NCBI GenBank assembly: GCA_031268545.1
Contig: JAIRXD010000032.1
Location: 1-15,361, forward strand
Direction of reading: 5' to 3'
Source of the DNA: Puniceicoccales bacterium
Lineage (GTDB): Bacteria; Verrucomicrobiota; Verrucomicrobiia; Opitutales; LL51
DNA: 15,361 nt
Both the position numbers and the translations under genes were made by a program. Of the stretch, positions 1-6,692 are shown one piece after another (the first letter of the stretch is position 1; each line of letters begins with the position of its first letter). Below the pieces are notes generated by a model, which worked only from the letters and a program-made list of their open reading frames with translations, was not told the DNA's origin and did not search any database.

Positions 1-767
1 CTCTGTCGATCATATAAAAATACTACGCACTGATGACGCTCCAGCTCTTCAAGTTCCTCTGGGGTAAGATTTTCGAGTTTCTTTTGTCGAAATTTTTTAA
101 ATACTTCGCTATGTTTACGCTTCCACTTTTCAAGTTCCTCTGGGGTAAGACTTTTGCGTCTTTTTTGTTGAGATTTTTTCAATACTTCGTTCTGTTTACG
201 CCTCAGCTCTTCAAGTCCCTCTGGGGTAAGGTTTTCGCGTCTCTTTTGTTGAGATTTTTTCGTTGCTTCGCTATGTTTACGCTTCCACTCTTCAAGTTCC
301 TCTGGGGTAAAATTTTTGAGTCTCTTTTGTTGAGATTTTTTCGATTCTTCGCTATGTTTATGCTTCAGCTCTTCAAGTTCCTCTGGGGTAAGATTTTCGC
401 GTTTCTTTTGGGCTAATTCACGTTCGTGATTTCTTTTTTTCCTGCAGCCATCTTTGAAAATTTCAATGGCATCGTTCAGGATATTATCCATAGATGGATC
501 CGGCGATTTTGCTATGGCACTACTGATTTGTTTAAGAGAAATTCTACTTTGTATTATCCTGCGAGCATTTGCAACTTCTTCTTTGGAGGACTGGATGATA
601 TTTTGGTCCATTCCCGATTCCGTGATAAGTGCATGGCGGACAAGTATTTCCAGGGCTTTAATTTCACGCTCATTGGGATCGTTCGTGCGCACTGCGAACA
701 GGGAGACACTCATCTGCCCGCAGCTAAATAATGCAAATAAAATACACAGTAGTTTAGAATTTTTCAT
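1..767 (-). CDS. Secreted charged repeat protein, partial (C-terminus beyond left edge)
   Basis: The frame is open from an ATG at 767 to the left edge (255 codons, no stop), so the C-terminus is missing. Residues 1-25 look like a Sec signal peptide: Lys at 2 and 5, then a hydrophobic stretch ending in SLFA. A Cys at 16 after LFS could be a poor lipobox. Residues 26-120 are a mixed, probably helical region without a recognised motif. From about residue 125 the protein consists of 27-residue tandem repeats with the core LTPEELEEL(K/W)KxKHSE followed by KKSQQKRR. Each begins with an acidic helix-like part and ends in a strongly basic part. The repeats suggest an elongated helical or coiled structure that may bind anionic partners; this is inference. 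No family is recognised. The signal peptide and the strictly 81-bp period favour this strand over the antisense frame. Confidence 0.8.
   Translation of the reverse strand, partial: MKNSKLLCILFALFSCGQMSVSLFAVRTNDPNEREIKALEILVRHALITESGMDQNIIQSSKEEVANARRIIQSRISLKQISSAIAKSPDPSMDNILNDAIEIFKDGCRKKRNHERELAQKKRENLTPEELEELKHKHSEESKKSQQKRLKNFTPEELEEWKRKHSEATKKSQQKRRENLTPEGLEELRRKQNEVLKKSQQKRRKSLTPEELEKWKRKHSEVFKKFRQKKLENLTPEELEELERHQCVVFLYDRQ
33..395 (-). repeat. 81-bp direct tandem repeat, about 4.5 copies
   Basis: The motif GGGGTAA recurs on the plus strand at 61, 142, 223, 304 and 385, always exactly 81 bp apart. Each unit encodes 27 residues of the minus-strand secreted protein. The copies have diverged by substitutions only, with no indels, and the changes are often conservative (Leu/Trp, Lys/Arg). 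The leftmost copy loses similarity after about residue 245, near position 33. The period being a multiple of three and the absence of frame disruption indicate that the array is maintained as coding sequence. Confidence 0.93.
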
Positions 768-829
768 GATCAAATAACAGACTTTCATTTTATCTATGTG
801 TAGATTTCGTCTAGTAAAATTTTTATATA

Positions 830-857
830 GACCAAATAATTTGGTCCCTATTGTCAA
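830..857 (-). promoter_or_regulatory. Possible promoter with operator dyad upstream of the repeat-protein gene
   Basis: On the minus strand a perfect -35 hexamer TTGACA (857-852) is followed by an inverted repeat with arms GACCAAA/TTTGGTC around a 3-bp centre (846-830), then the AT-rich string TCTATATAAAAA. The start codon is about 60 bp downstream. The best -10 candidates lie 20-22 bp after the -35 hexamer, longer than the usual 17. A dyad inside an over-long spacer resembles MerR-type promoters, but this is only a suggestion. No regulator gene is adjacent. Confidence 0.3.
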
Positions 858-1020
858 CGATTCATTGGCCTGGTCGGAAATAAATAATAGATCTAAAAAT
901 AATACTGTGAATTTTGTTGGGCCATGAGCCTATTGCATATATTATTGGATTTATATGTAGATGAGATTCGATGGGAATTATTTTACAGATCGATTCCCCA
1001 TGGCCATTGATGACAAAATA

Positions 1021-1051
1021 TACACCGAGTTCGTTAATCAAACCCGGTGTA
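1021..1051 (-). terminator. Probable terminator of the small acidic-protein gene
   Basis: Arms TACACCGAGTT (1021-1031) and AACCCGGTGTA (1041-1051) flank a 9-base loop. Read as minus-strand RNA, all 11 positions pair (one G-U). Read as plus-strand RNA, there is an A-C mismatch, which favours the minus strand. The stem is followed on the minus strand by TATTTTGTC, a modest U-tract. It lies about 60 bp past the stop of the gene ending at 1115. The U-tract is weak, so confidence is moderate. Confidence 0.5.
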
Positions 1052-1114
1052 TTTCCTATAATTAATCCTAGTAATGAGCTATTTTATCATGATTTTGTTA
1101 TTGTAATCGATAAA

Positions 1115-1444
1115 TTAATCAGCGATATTATCTATATGTGTAACAAGTTCAGTTTTTATAGCATCTTGTTCGTCATATAATTCATCGAGCACTTCTTCAA
1201 TAGAGTTAGCTTCATCTTCATGTTTATCAAGTTTTTTAAAGAGATCTTGTTTTTCAACCTCGCTTTTAACGAGATCGGTAATGCTAGTGGCCAATTCATT
1301 GGCTGTATCACTACCTTCGTCTTCATCAATATCATTGATTTCTTCATAATACTCCTCATCTTCGTATGTTGAATCATATCCAGCATCAAGCTGATTAACC
1401 CCAATTAGTACACATATCCAAACAAATAATAATCCATGTTTCAT
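1115..1444 (-). CDS. Small acidic secreted protein, unknown function (109 aa)
   Basis: The ATG at 1444 opens a 109-residue protein with a clear Sec signal peptide: Lys at 3, a hydrophobic core at residues 4-16, and probable cleavage after LDA near residue 21. The mature part begins with a very acidic, Tyr-containing stretch (residues 23-46, dominated by Asp and Glu). It then continues as a probable amphipathic helix or coiled coil with alternating Lys and Glu/Asp (about 50-105). There are no Cys residues after the signal peptide. A good promoter lies 27-54 bp upstream and a hairpin follows the stop, so it is probably a single-gene transcript. I recognise no family. A periplasmic or secreted cation-binding or partner-binding protein would fit the composition, but that is only a guess. 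Confidence 0.75.
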   Translation of the reverse strand: MKHGLLFVWICVLIGVNQLDAGYDSTYEDEEYYEEINDIDEDEGSDTANELATSITDLVKSEVEKQDLFKKLDKHEDEANSIEEVLDELYDEQDAIKTELVTHIDNIAD

Positions 1445-1470
1445 AATTTTTATTTAAATTAACGAAATGT

Positions 1471-1498
1471 AGTATATAAAGAAATTATTGGTAGTCAA
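1471..1498 (-). promoter_or_regulatory. Sigma-70 promoter of the small acidic-protein gene
   Basis: On the minus strand the -35 element TTGACT (1498-1493) and the -10 element TATACT (1476-1471) are separated by 16 bp. Each hexamer differs from consensus at one position. Transcription would start near 1464, giving a leader of about 20 nt before the ATG at 1444. It is the best promoter match found in the window. Confidence 0.7.
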
Positions 1499-1522
1499 TG
1501 CTGTTTTTAGCGTATATAATTA

Positions 1523-1729
1523 TTAATTTAGGTCTTTTGCGTTTTTGGTGAAGCAATTTGCGGCCAGTCTTAGGCTGGTGCAGATTAGGAAAATAGGTAA
1601 TCCTATGAGGAGAAATCGTACCAAGACTTTATCTATGAAGTTAAGGGCCCAAAGTATCCGATCGGCAATTTTTTGGATTTTCATTACAAATTTTTCAAAC
1701 ATTCTATTTGTTTCAGGGATGGCAAACAA
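1523..1729 (-). CDS. Possible small single-span membrane protein
   Basis: This is an open frame of up to 68 codons. The longest version starts with TTG at 1729; ATG alternatives are at 1702 and 1684, and none has a good Shine-Dalgarno sequence. The N-terminal half is an amphipathic, basic helix-like segment. Residues about 35-57 form one hydrophobic membrane span (FLLIGLPIFLICTSL), followed by a short tail. The opposite strand also has a 64-codon frame with less protein-like character. The gene would be divergent from the reductase-like gene. Existence is uncertain; no family is recognised. Confidence 0.4.
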   Translation of the reverse strand: MFAIPETNRMFEKFVMKIQKIADRILWALNFIDKVLVRFLLIGLPIFLICTSLRLAANCFTKNAKDLN

Positions 1730-1846
1730 AATTCATTAGGCTTTCCATTGATTTCTTTCTTTTATATATTGCGAATCTTTGGCCTCGTTTGATTCCATTA
1801 GAATTTAATTGTCCGACGCTGGTTATTATTAAATATCGAAAAAATT

Positions 1847-4800
1847 ATGATTGTTATAGATAGATTATGTGAAGATTTGGCCATGAAACATTCTGTGGCA
1901 ATGCCAAGCGACAGTAAGCCGAATTTCGATTGGGCTTCGGTGGTGCAAAATGATGTATATATTGATCGGTCAATTGCCGAGGAAGTGGCTAGGCAGGTAG
2001 GCAGTGCGATAACCGATTTGATGCTTGCTACCAGCAATGACGAAATTTTTTCCGAAAAAAATAAATCCATAGTGATCGACATAGTACGTCAGGTATGTGA
2101 TGAAATTTCTGATGATCAAGAGGTTAATATTCATGACATCATTTCGGATGTGTTGGTGCGAAATTCTTTACACGACATTGCCAGGTGTTTTTTAATGAAA
2201 TTAGCCTATGGTAACGATAACGGTTTAGGTGTTGATCAAAGCCTTATCAATGTGAAACTTATAAGAAGAAACGGCAAAATTGTTCCCTGGAATAAGGACA
2301 AGGTGGAACAAGCTGTCCGCAGGGCATTTTTGTCTCAATGTTTAGATCCAGTTTCATCAAAGCTTATAGCCGAAAATGTGACCGAACGGGTAATTTCTTC
2401 CGGTGCGAAATTCATTCATATAGAACAGGTTCAGGATTTGGTCCAGGAGGAATTGATGAAAACCGGTAATTTTAAAATTGCCGAGGCTTATATTTTATAC
2501 CGGGCGGAGAGAGCTCGGTTGCGCAATGATATCAATAGAGAAGTCATGACCACTTCTGGCCAGGAGGGGTTGCAGCGGGCGATGATTCTCGTGAAAATGA
2601 CCGATGGATCGGTTTCATTTTGGGATGGTAGTGATCTAAGGGAAAGGATCAGTTTTGCCAGAATTGGTCTGGATTTTGCGATCGGTTTTGAGGAAATAAT
2701 GACAGCACTCCGTGATAATATACCTGGAGAGTTGTCTGAATCTGAGTTGGAAAGCCATATTTTGGCAAATGCCTGCAAATTGGTGAGGAAGGATCCGAAT
2801 TTTTCCGTATTTGCTTCGAGGTTATCCCTATCCTATTTGTATCAGCATATCCTGGGATGGAACCCTCTGGATAAAGATATTGATGGACTGCGCAGACTGC
2901 ATCGAAATTATTTTATTAAATATATCCGAAGGGCCGTTGACCTTGGCCTACTGGATGGCGATATGCTGAGGTATGATCTACCTAGGCTGGCGGATTGCCT
3001 TTCGATTAGTGCCGATCTGGATTTTGACATAGTTGCAACTATGTCCTTGATGGACAACTACCTTCTTCGGGATCCAAACACCGGACTGCTGCTTGAAACT
3101 CCCCAGATATTTTGGATGCGGGTTGCCATGGGTATTTTCCTAAAGGAGGAGATTAGCTGGGATGACATTGCCATGTCGCTGTATAACCTGTTCAAGGACA
3201 GGGTGTTCTGTGTTTCTGAGCAGGCACTGTACTTCGCTGGTACCAGGAATTCGCAGCTGATGTCTGACTATATATATTCGGTCAATGATGATATTGAAAG
3301 CATTTTAAATAAATGTGTTATCGAAAGTGCGCTTATTTCAAGGCTTGGTGGGAATCTAGGCGGATCCTGGACGGCGATAAGAGGCAAGGGCGGGCAAATT
3401 AAAGGTACCCGTGGGGTCACCAATGGAATTATTCCTTTTATGCAACTGCATAAGCATCAACTTGCTATCATGACCAGTGGTGCCGGTGCGATGGTAGGAT
3501 CTGGTTGTGTGAGCTGCGAAATTTGGCACTCGGACATACTAGATTTTATTGGTTTTGGAAAAGAAAAATCCCCGTCTTCGAATGGCGGTAGGTTGAGCAC
3601 TTCGGTGTTGATTCCGGATCTATTTATGCGGAGAGTGAAGGATCAAAAGTCCTGGACATTGCTCAAAATTGATGATGCCAAGGTACTTATTAAATCCTAT
3701 GGTTTGGAATTTGAGACCGAATACGAAAAATTGGAATGTTTGGCAAAGGAGAATAAAATTTGGAGTAAGACTATAAATGCCAATGAGTTATGGTTTGTAT
3801 TGCTCAGGAATGTATTTGAAACCGGAAATCCGATGATATTGTTTAAAGATCAGTGCAATAATTCTGCTATGGGGGCGATTGATGGCTGCATTAATAGCGC
3901 TGGTCCGGGCCATTCGGTACTTTTGTCGGCCGGTGACGATGAATCCATAGCCTGCGGTTACGGATCGATAGTGATATCTAGATACATAGATGATGACGGC
4001 AATATAAATTTTGTCAAACTTCATGAAGATGTGGCCACATGCATCCGGGCGATGGATTCTATGATAGATGTGAATTATTTTCCCACAGAAACTTCGGTGG
4101 CCAGAACCAGGTTTTATCGGCCTATAGGCTTGGGCATGACTGGGTTACAGAACGCGTTATATAAATTAAATTACGAATTTGATTCCGATGAAGCCATAGA
4201 ATTTGCATCCATGTGTGCACGGAAAATACTACTTTTCGCTCTGGAGGCGTCCTGCCAACTGGCCCTGGAGAAGGGGAAATTTGCTGGGTTTCGGAATTCC
4301 CGTTGGGGAAGCCGTAGGCTGCCCTTCGATCTGGATAAAGGTGCTGGTTTTTTGAGTAAATTTGATGCCGAAGATATGGAAGTGATTGATGCCATCAAAA
4401 TGTCGATAACTCGTTCTGGCCTAAGAAATTGTTCTCTGTTGGCCTATTCGACCGACGAACGTATATCGAAATTGATGGGATGTTTCCCGGGAGTCTATCC
4501 GGTGACGCGAAACATATTCAAAAAATCCTATGGTGGCAGCGATGTGATTATGTTTGTTAACCCAGCCATGGTGAAGACGTTAAAGCAAGAAAACATTTGG
4601 ACCGATGACGTCTTTGAGCAGATATGTTATTTTGATGGTGAGATTGCCGCCATAGATGAAATTCCGAATGATATCAAGGCGAAATTTAGGACGGCTTACT
4701 CCATTGATACGGAGAAATTGATAAAAATGTACAGAAATCTTCAGTGCTGGATAGATCAGGGTCTGGCAGTCAGATTGTACCTAAGCTGCAGTGACATAGA

Positions 4801-4963
4801 AGAAATTTCCACCATGTACATCCGTTGTTGGGAGAGTGGAATAAAATCCATTTACGAATTGAAGCCAAGTGCACCTCCGGCGGCCAATTTACACTGCCGA
4901 CCCAGTAGAAGTTTGGCAACTGAGTCGATGGGTACGTTAAAAAACTATCCATCCACCATATAA
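1847..4963 (+). CDS. nrdA-like: Ribonucleotide reductase large-subunit (NrdA) homologue lacking catalytic residues; apparent pseudoenzyme
   Basis: The 1038 residues match the long chlamydial/PVC form of class I NrdA. The N-terminus has a degenerate ATP cone (about 30-125), a good cone (136-226, containing RRNGKIVPW) and a third cone-like domain (246-335). The ten-stranded barrel domain follows, with family landmarks such as FETGNPMILFKD, IKGTRGVTNGIIPF and IPDLFMRRV. The gapless match to the motif SSNLCTEI (E. coli N437, C439, E441) has Gly686, Gly688 and Ser690. The C225 position is Asp474, and the Tyr731 position is Glu1004; the C462 and Tyr730 positions are retained (Cys703, Tyr1003). The phosphate-binding PTATIS is STDERIS (868-874). 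The tail has one Cys (1017) instead of the redox pair. The frame is intact, so the protein is probably made and selected, but it should not reduce ribonucleotides. No nrdB is in the window. The start is uncertain: ATG 1847 has no clear Shine-Dalgarno sequence and ATG 1883 is an alternative. Confidence 0.9.
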   Translation: MIVIDRLCEDLAMKHSVAMPSDSKPNFDWASVVQNDVYIDRSIAEEVARQVGSAITDLMLATSNDEIFSEKNKSIVIDIVRQVCDEISDDQEVNIHDIISDVLVRNSLHDIARCFLMKLAYGNDNGLGVDQSLINVKLIRRNGKIVPWNKDKVEQAVRRAFLSQCLDPVSSKLIAENVTERVISSGAKFIHIEQVQDLVQEELMKTGNFKIAEAYILYRAERARLRNDINREVMTTSGQEGLQRAMILVKMTDGSVSFWDGSDLRERISFARIGLDFAIGFEEIMTALRDNIPGELSESELESHILANACKLVRKDPNFSVFASRLSLSYLYQHILGWNPLDKDIDGLRRLHRNYFIKYIRRAVDLGLLDGDMLRYDLPRLADCLSISADLDFDIVATMSLMDNYLLRDPNTGLLLETPQIFWMRVAMGIFLKEEISWDDIAMSLYNLFKDRVFCVSEQALYFAGTRNSQLMSDYIYSVNDDIESILNKCVIESALISRLGGNLGGSWTAIRGKGGQIKGTRGVTNGIIPFMQLHKHQLAIMTSGAGAMVGSGCVSCEIWHSDILDFIGFGKEKSPSSNGGRLSTSVLIPDLFMRRVKDQKSWTLLKIDDAKVLIKSYGLEFETEYEKLECLAKENKIWSKTINANELWFVLLRNVFETGNPMILFKDQCNNSAMGAIDGCINSAGPGHSVLLSAGDDESIACGYGSIVISRYIDDDGNINFVKLHEDVATCIRAMDSMIDVNYFPTETSVARTRFYRPIGLGMTGLQNALYKLNYEFDSDEAIEFASMCARKILLFALEASCQLALEKGKFAGFRNSRWGSRRLPFDLDKGAGFLSKFDAEDMEVIDAIKMSITRSGLRNCSLLAYSTDERISKLMGCFPGVYPVTRNIFKKSYGGSDVIMFVNPAMVKTLKQENIWTDDVFEQICYFDGEIAAIDEIPNDIKAKFRTAYSIDTEKLIKMYRNLQCWIDQGLAVRLYLSCSDIEEISTMYIRCWESGIKSIYELKPSAPPAANLHCRPSRSLATESMGTLKNYPSTI

Positions 4964-5220
4964 TTTTCGAACAACATTTTGAAACTTCTTCTCTGATTTT
5001 GATATTTTTATATTTATTATAAATAGTACTGAATGCCAACATTTTCATGGTTCATGGATGAATTTTAAAATAACCCAAAATTCTTTGTGCTGTTTCATTG
5101 CGTTGATGTAGAAAAATATTTGACAGATGTAATGAGAATTTAGATGGTCCATAATCATGATCTGCAACCAGGAAATATGTTTTTGTTATTTGCATATTCA
5201 GCCAGTTGTTGAGGTTTTTT

Positions 5221-5234
5221 AAGGAGGTTTATAA
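5221..5234 (+). promoter_or_regulatory. Strong ribosome binding site of lysS
   Basis: AAGGAGG at 5221-5227 is a perfect anti-16S match, 7 bases from the ATG at 5235. It fixes the lysS start, and it stands out because most genes in this window lack a recognisable Shine-Dalgarno sequence. Confidence 0.9.
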
Positions 5235-6689
5235 ATGCAAGAAGATGATAATAGTGAATTGCTAGCGGTTCGGCGGAACAAATTGGCAGAGATGCGCAGT
5301 GAGGGTTTTGATCCTTTTAGGCAGAATTGGGATCAGCAATATACATCGGCCCAGGCTAAAAAATTGTTCAGCGATAATGATGACATTGAGGTTTCTGTGG
5401 CCGGAAGAATTGTGGCCTATAGACTTATGGGTAAGGCAAGTTTTATTAAATTGCTAGATCGAGATGGCCATATTCAGCTGTATATTTCCCAGGATGACAT
5501 CGGAGAAGATGAATATAGAAATTTTAAAAAATTAGATATCGGCGATATTATTGGCGCAAAAGGCAAGCTGTTTAAGACCAAAACCGGTGAGATAACCGTA
5601 CGAGTCGATGGGTTTAGGCTTCTGGCAAAATCGATGCGGCCGCTGCCAGAAAAATGGCATGGACTTACCGATGATGAACAAATTTACAGACAAAGGTATC
5701 TGGATTTAATCGTAAATCAAGAGTCGAGAGCCAGGGCTTTCAAAAGGACGGAAATTTTGAAAGAGATTCGCAAGTTTTTGTGGAGTAGGGAGTTCACGGA
5801 AGTTGAAACTCCAATGCTGCAAAATATACCCGGTGGGGCCGCGGCAAAACCGTTTATGACTCATATGAATGTCCTCGATCATGATTTTTATCTAAGAATA
5901 TCATTAGAGTTGTTTTTAAAGCGGATGTTGGTTGCAGGTTTCGATCGGGTTTTCGAGCTGGGCCGAGTATTTAGAAACGAAGGTCTTTCCAGGAAACACA
6001 ACCCAGAATTTACGATGATAGAACTTTACCAGGCCTATTCAGATCATCGGGGGATGATGGATCTTATCTATGACCTGATTCAGCATCTGTGTAAAACCGT
6101 CCTTGGCAAGACGAAGCTGACCCGTTACGATGGAAAAGAGATCGAATTGTCGGGGAAGTGGAGAGAGGAAACCTATGGTAATCTCGTTATCGAAGCCACC
6201 AAAGATGGGCATTGGTTTTCCCGAACAAAGGAAGAGAAGCTTAAGGCCTGCAAGGAGTTAGGCGTCGAAGCAAATCCAGACCAGGAGGATTATGAAATCA
6301 CCGATGATGTTTTTGGCAAGTTGGTGGAGCCGAATCTGATACAGCCCACTTTTGTTTTGGAGTTGCCGAAGGAATTGTGCCCATTGGCCAAATTAAATCA
6401 GAAAAATCCGAAGCTCTTGGATGTGTTTGAGTTATGTATCAATGGCCAGGAGATTGCTCCGTCTTACTCCGAGCAGAACGATCCGTTTATCCAGAGGGAA
6501 ATGTTCGAGGCTCAGGTGGGCGAGGAGATACAAAACCTTGATAATGAATTCCTTTTGGCCCTTGAGTATGGCATGCCTCCGGCCGGTGGCATGGGTATCG
6601 GTATAGATAGGTTGGTGATTTTACTTGCCGAAGCAGATAATATCAGAGATACGATTTTATATCCCACGCTTAAGCCGTTGACAGATTGA
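5235..6689 (+). CDS. lysS: Lysyl-tRNA synthetase, class II
   Basis: It charges tRNA-Lys with lysine using ATP in the cytoplasm. The 484 residues have the usual bacterial length and order. An OB-fold anticodon-binding domain covers about residues 50-130 (VAGRIVAYRLMGKASF). The class II catalytic core follows: motif 1 near 180-195 (REFTEVETPML), the GGAAAKPF substrate loop at 200-207, motif 2 at 245-262 (VFRNEGLSRKHNPEFT), the NGQEIAPSYSEQNDP segment, and motif 3 near 450-465 (GGMGIGIDRLVILL). All expected catalytic landmarks are present. The start is set by a perfect Shine-Dalgarno sequence. miaB begins 3 bp after the TGA stop, so the two are almost certainly co-transcribed. A 271-bp gap separates it from the reductase-like gene upstream, so lysS probably has its own promoter, which I could not locate with confidence. 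Confidence 0.97.
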   Translation: MQEDDNSELLAVRRNKLAEMRSEGFDPFRQNWDQQYTSAQAKKLFSDNDDIEVSVAGRIVAYRLMGKASFIKLLDRDGHIQLYISQDDIGEDEYRNFKKLDIGDIIGAKGKLFKTKTGEITVRVDGFRLLAKSMRPLPEKWHGLTDDEQIYRQRYLDLIVNQESRARAFKRTEILKEIRKFLWSREFTEVETPMLQNIPGGAAAKPFMTHMNVLDHDFYLRISLELFLKRMLVAGFDRVFELGRVFRNEGLSRKHNPEFTMIELYQAYSDHRGMMDLIYDLIQHLCKTVLGKTKLTRYDGKEIELSGKWREETYGNLVIEATKDGHWFSRTKEEKLKACKELGVEANPDQEDYEITDDVFGKLVEPNLIQPTFVLELPKELCPLAKLNQKNPKLLDVFELCINGQEIAPSYSEQNDPFIQREMFEAQVGEEIQNLDNEFLLALEYGMPPAGGMGIGIDRLVILLAEADNIRDTILYPTLKPLTD

Positions 6690-6692
6690 TAG

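Larger units (their letters stand above)
768..1114. other. Intergenic region (347 bp) with hairpins and a dyad, no gene seen
   Basis: This AT-rich stretch separates the start of the repeat-protein gene (767) from the stop of the small acidic-protein gene (1115), both on the minus strand. No convincing ORF with a translation signal is visible. It holds a perfect 7-bp dyad at 830-846, a TGTCAA at 852-857 that reads TTGACA on the minus strand, and two hairpins at 971-1001 and 1021-1051. The likely contents are the terminator of the upstream minus-strand gene and the promoter or operator of the repeat-protein gene. Confidence 0.6.

Noticed and set aside
33..395. Repeat array as a CRISPR or NUMOD3-type nuclease motif (KHSEExKK)
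   Set aside because: Units are contiguous 81-bp coding repeats without spacers, and no nuclease domain is visible. The KHSE resemblance is short and lies in low-complexity charged sequence.
33..416. Plus-strand 127-codon frame with repeated FKFLWGK segments
   Set aside because: It is the antisense reading of the 81-bp repeats. The minus-strand frame is longer, has a signal peptide and a sensible composition.
5120..5160. TTGACA at 5120-5125 as the lysS promoter
   Set aside because: The hexamer 17 bp downstream is GATGGT, and the nearest TATAAT-like string (CATAAT) is 24 bp away. There is no acceptable -10 element.
4964..5234. Possible nrdB or small gene between the reductase-like gene and lysS
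   Set aside because: The 271-bp gap is AT-rich without an open frame showing start signals or NrdB motifs, and it is far too short for nrdB.
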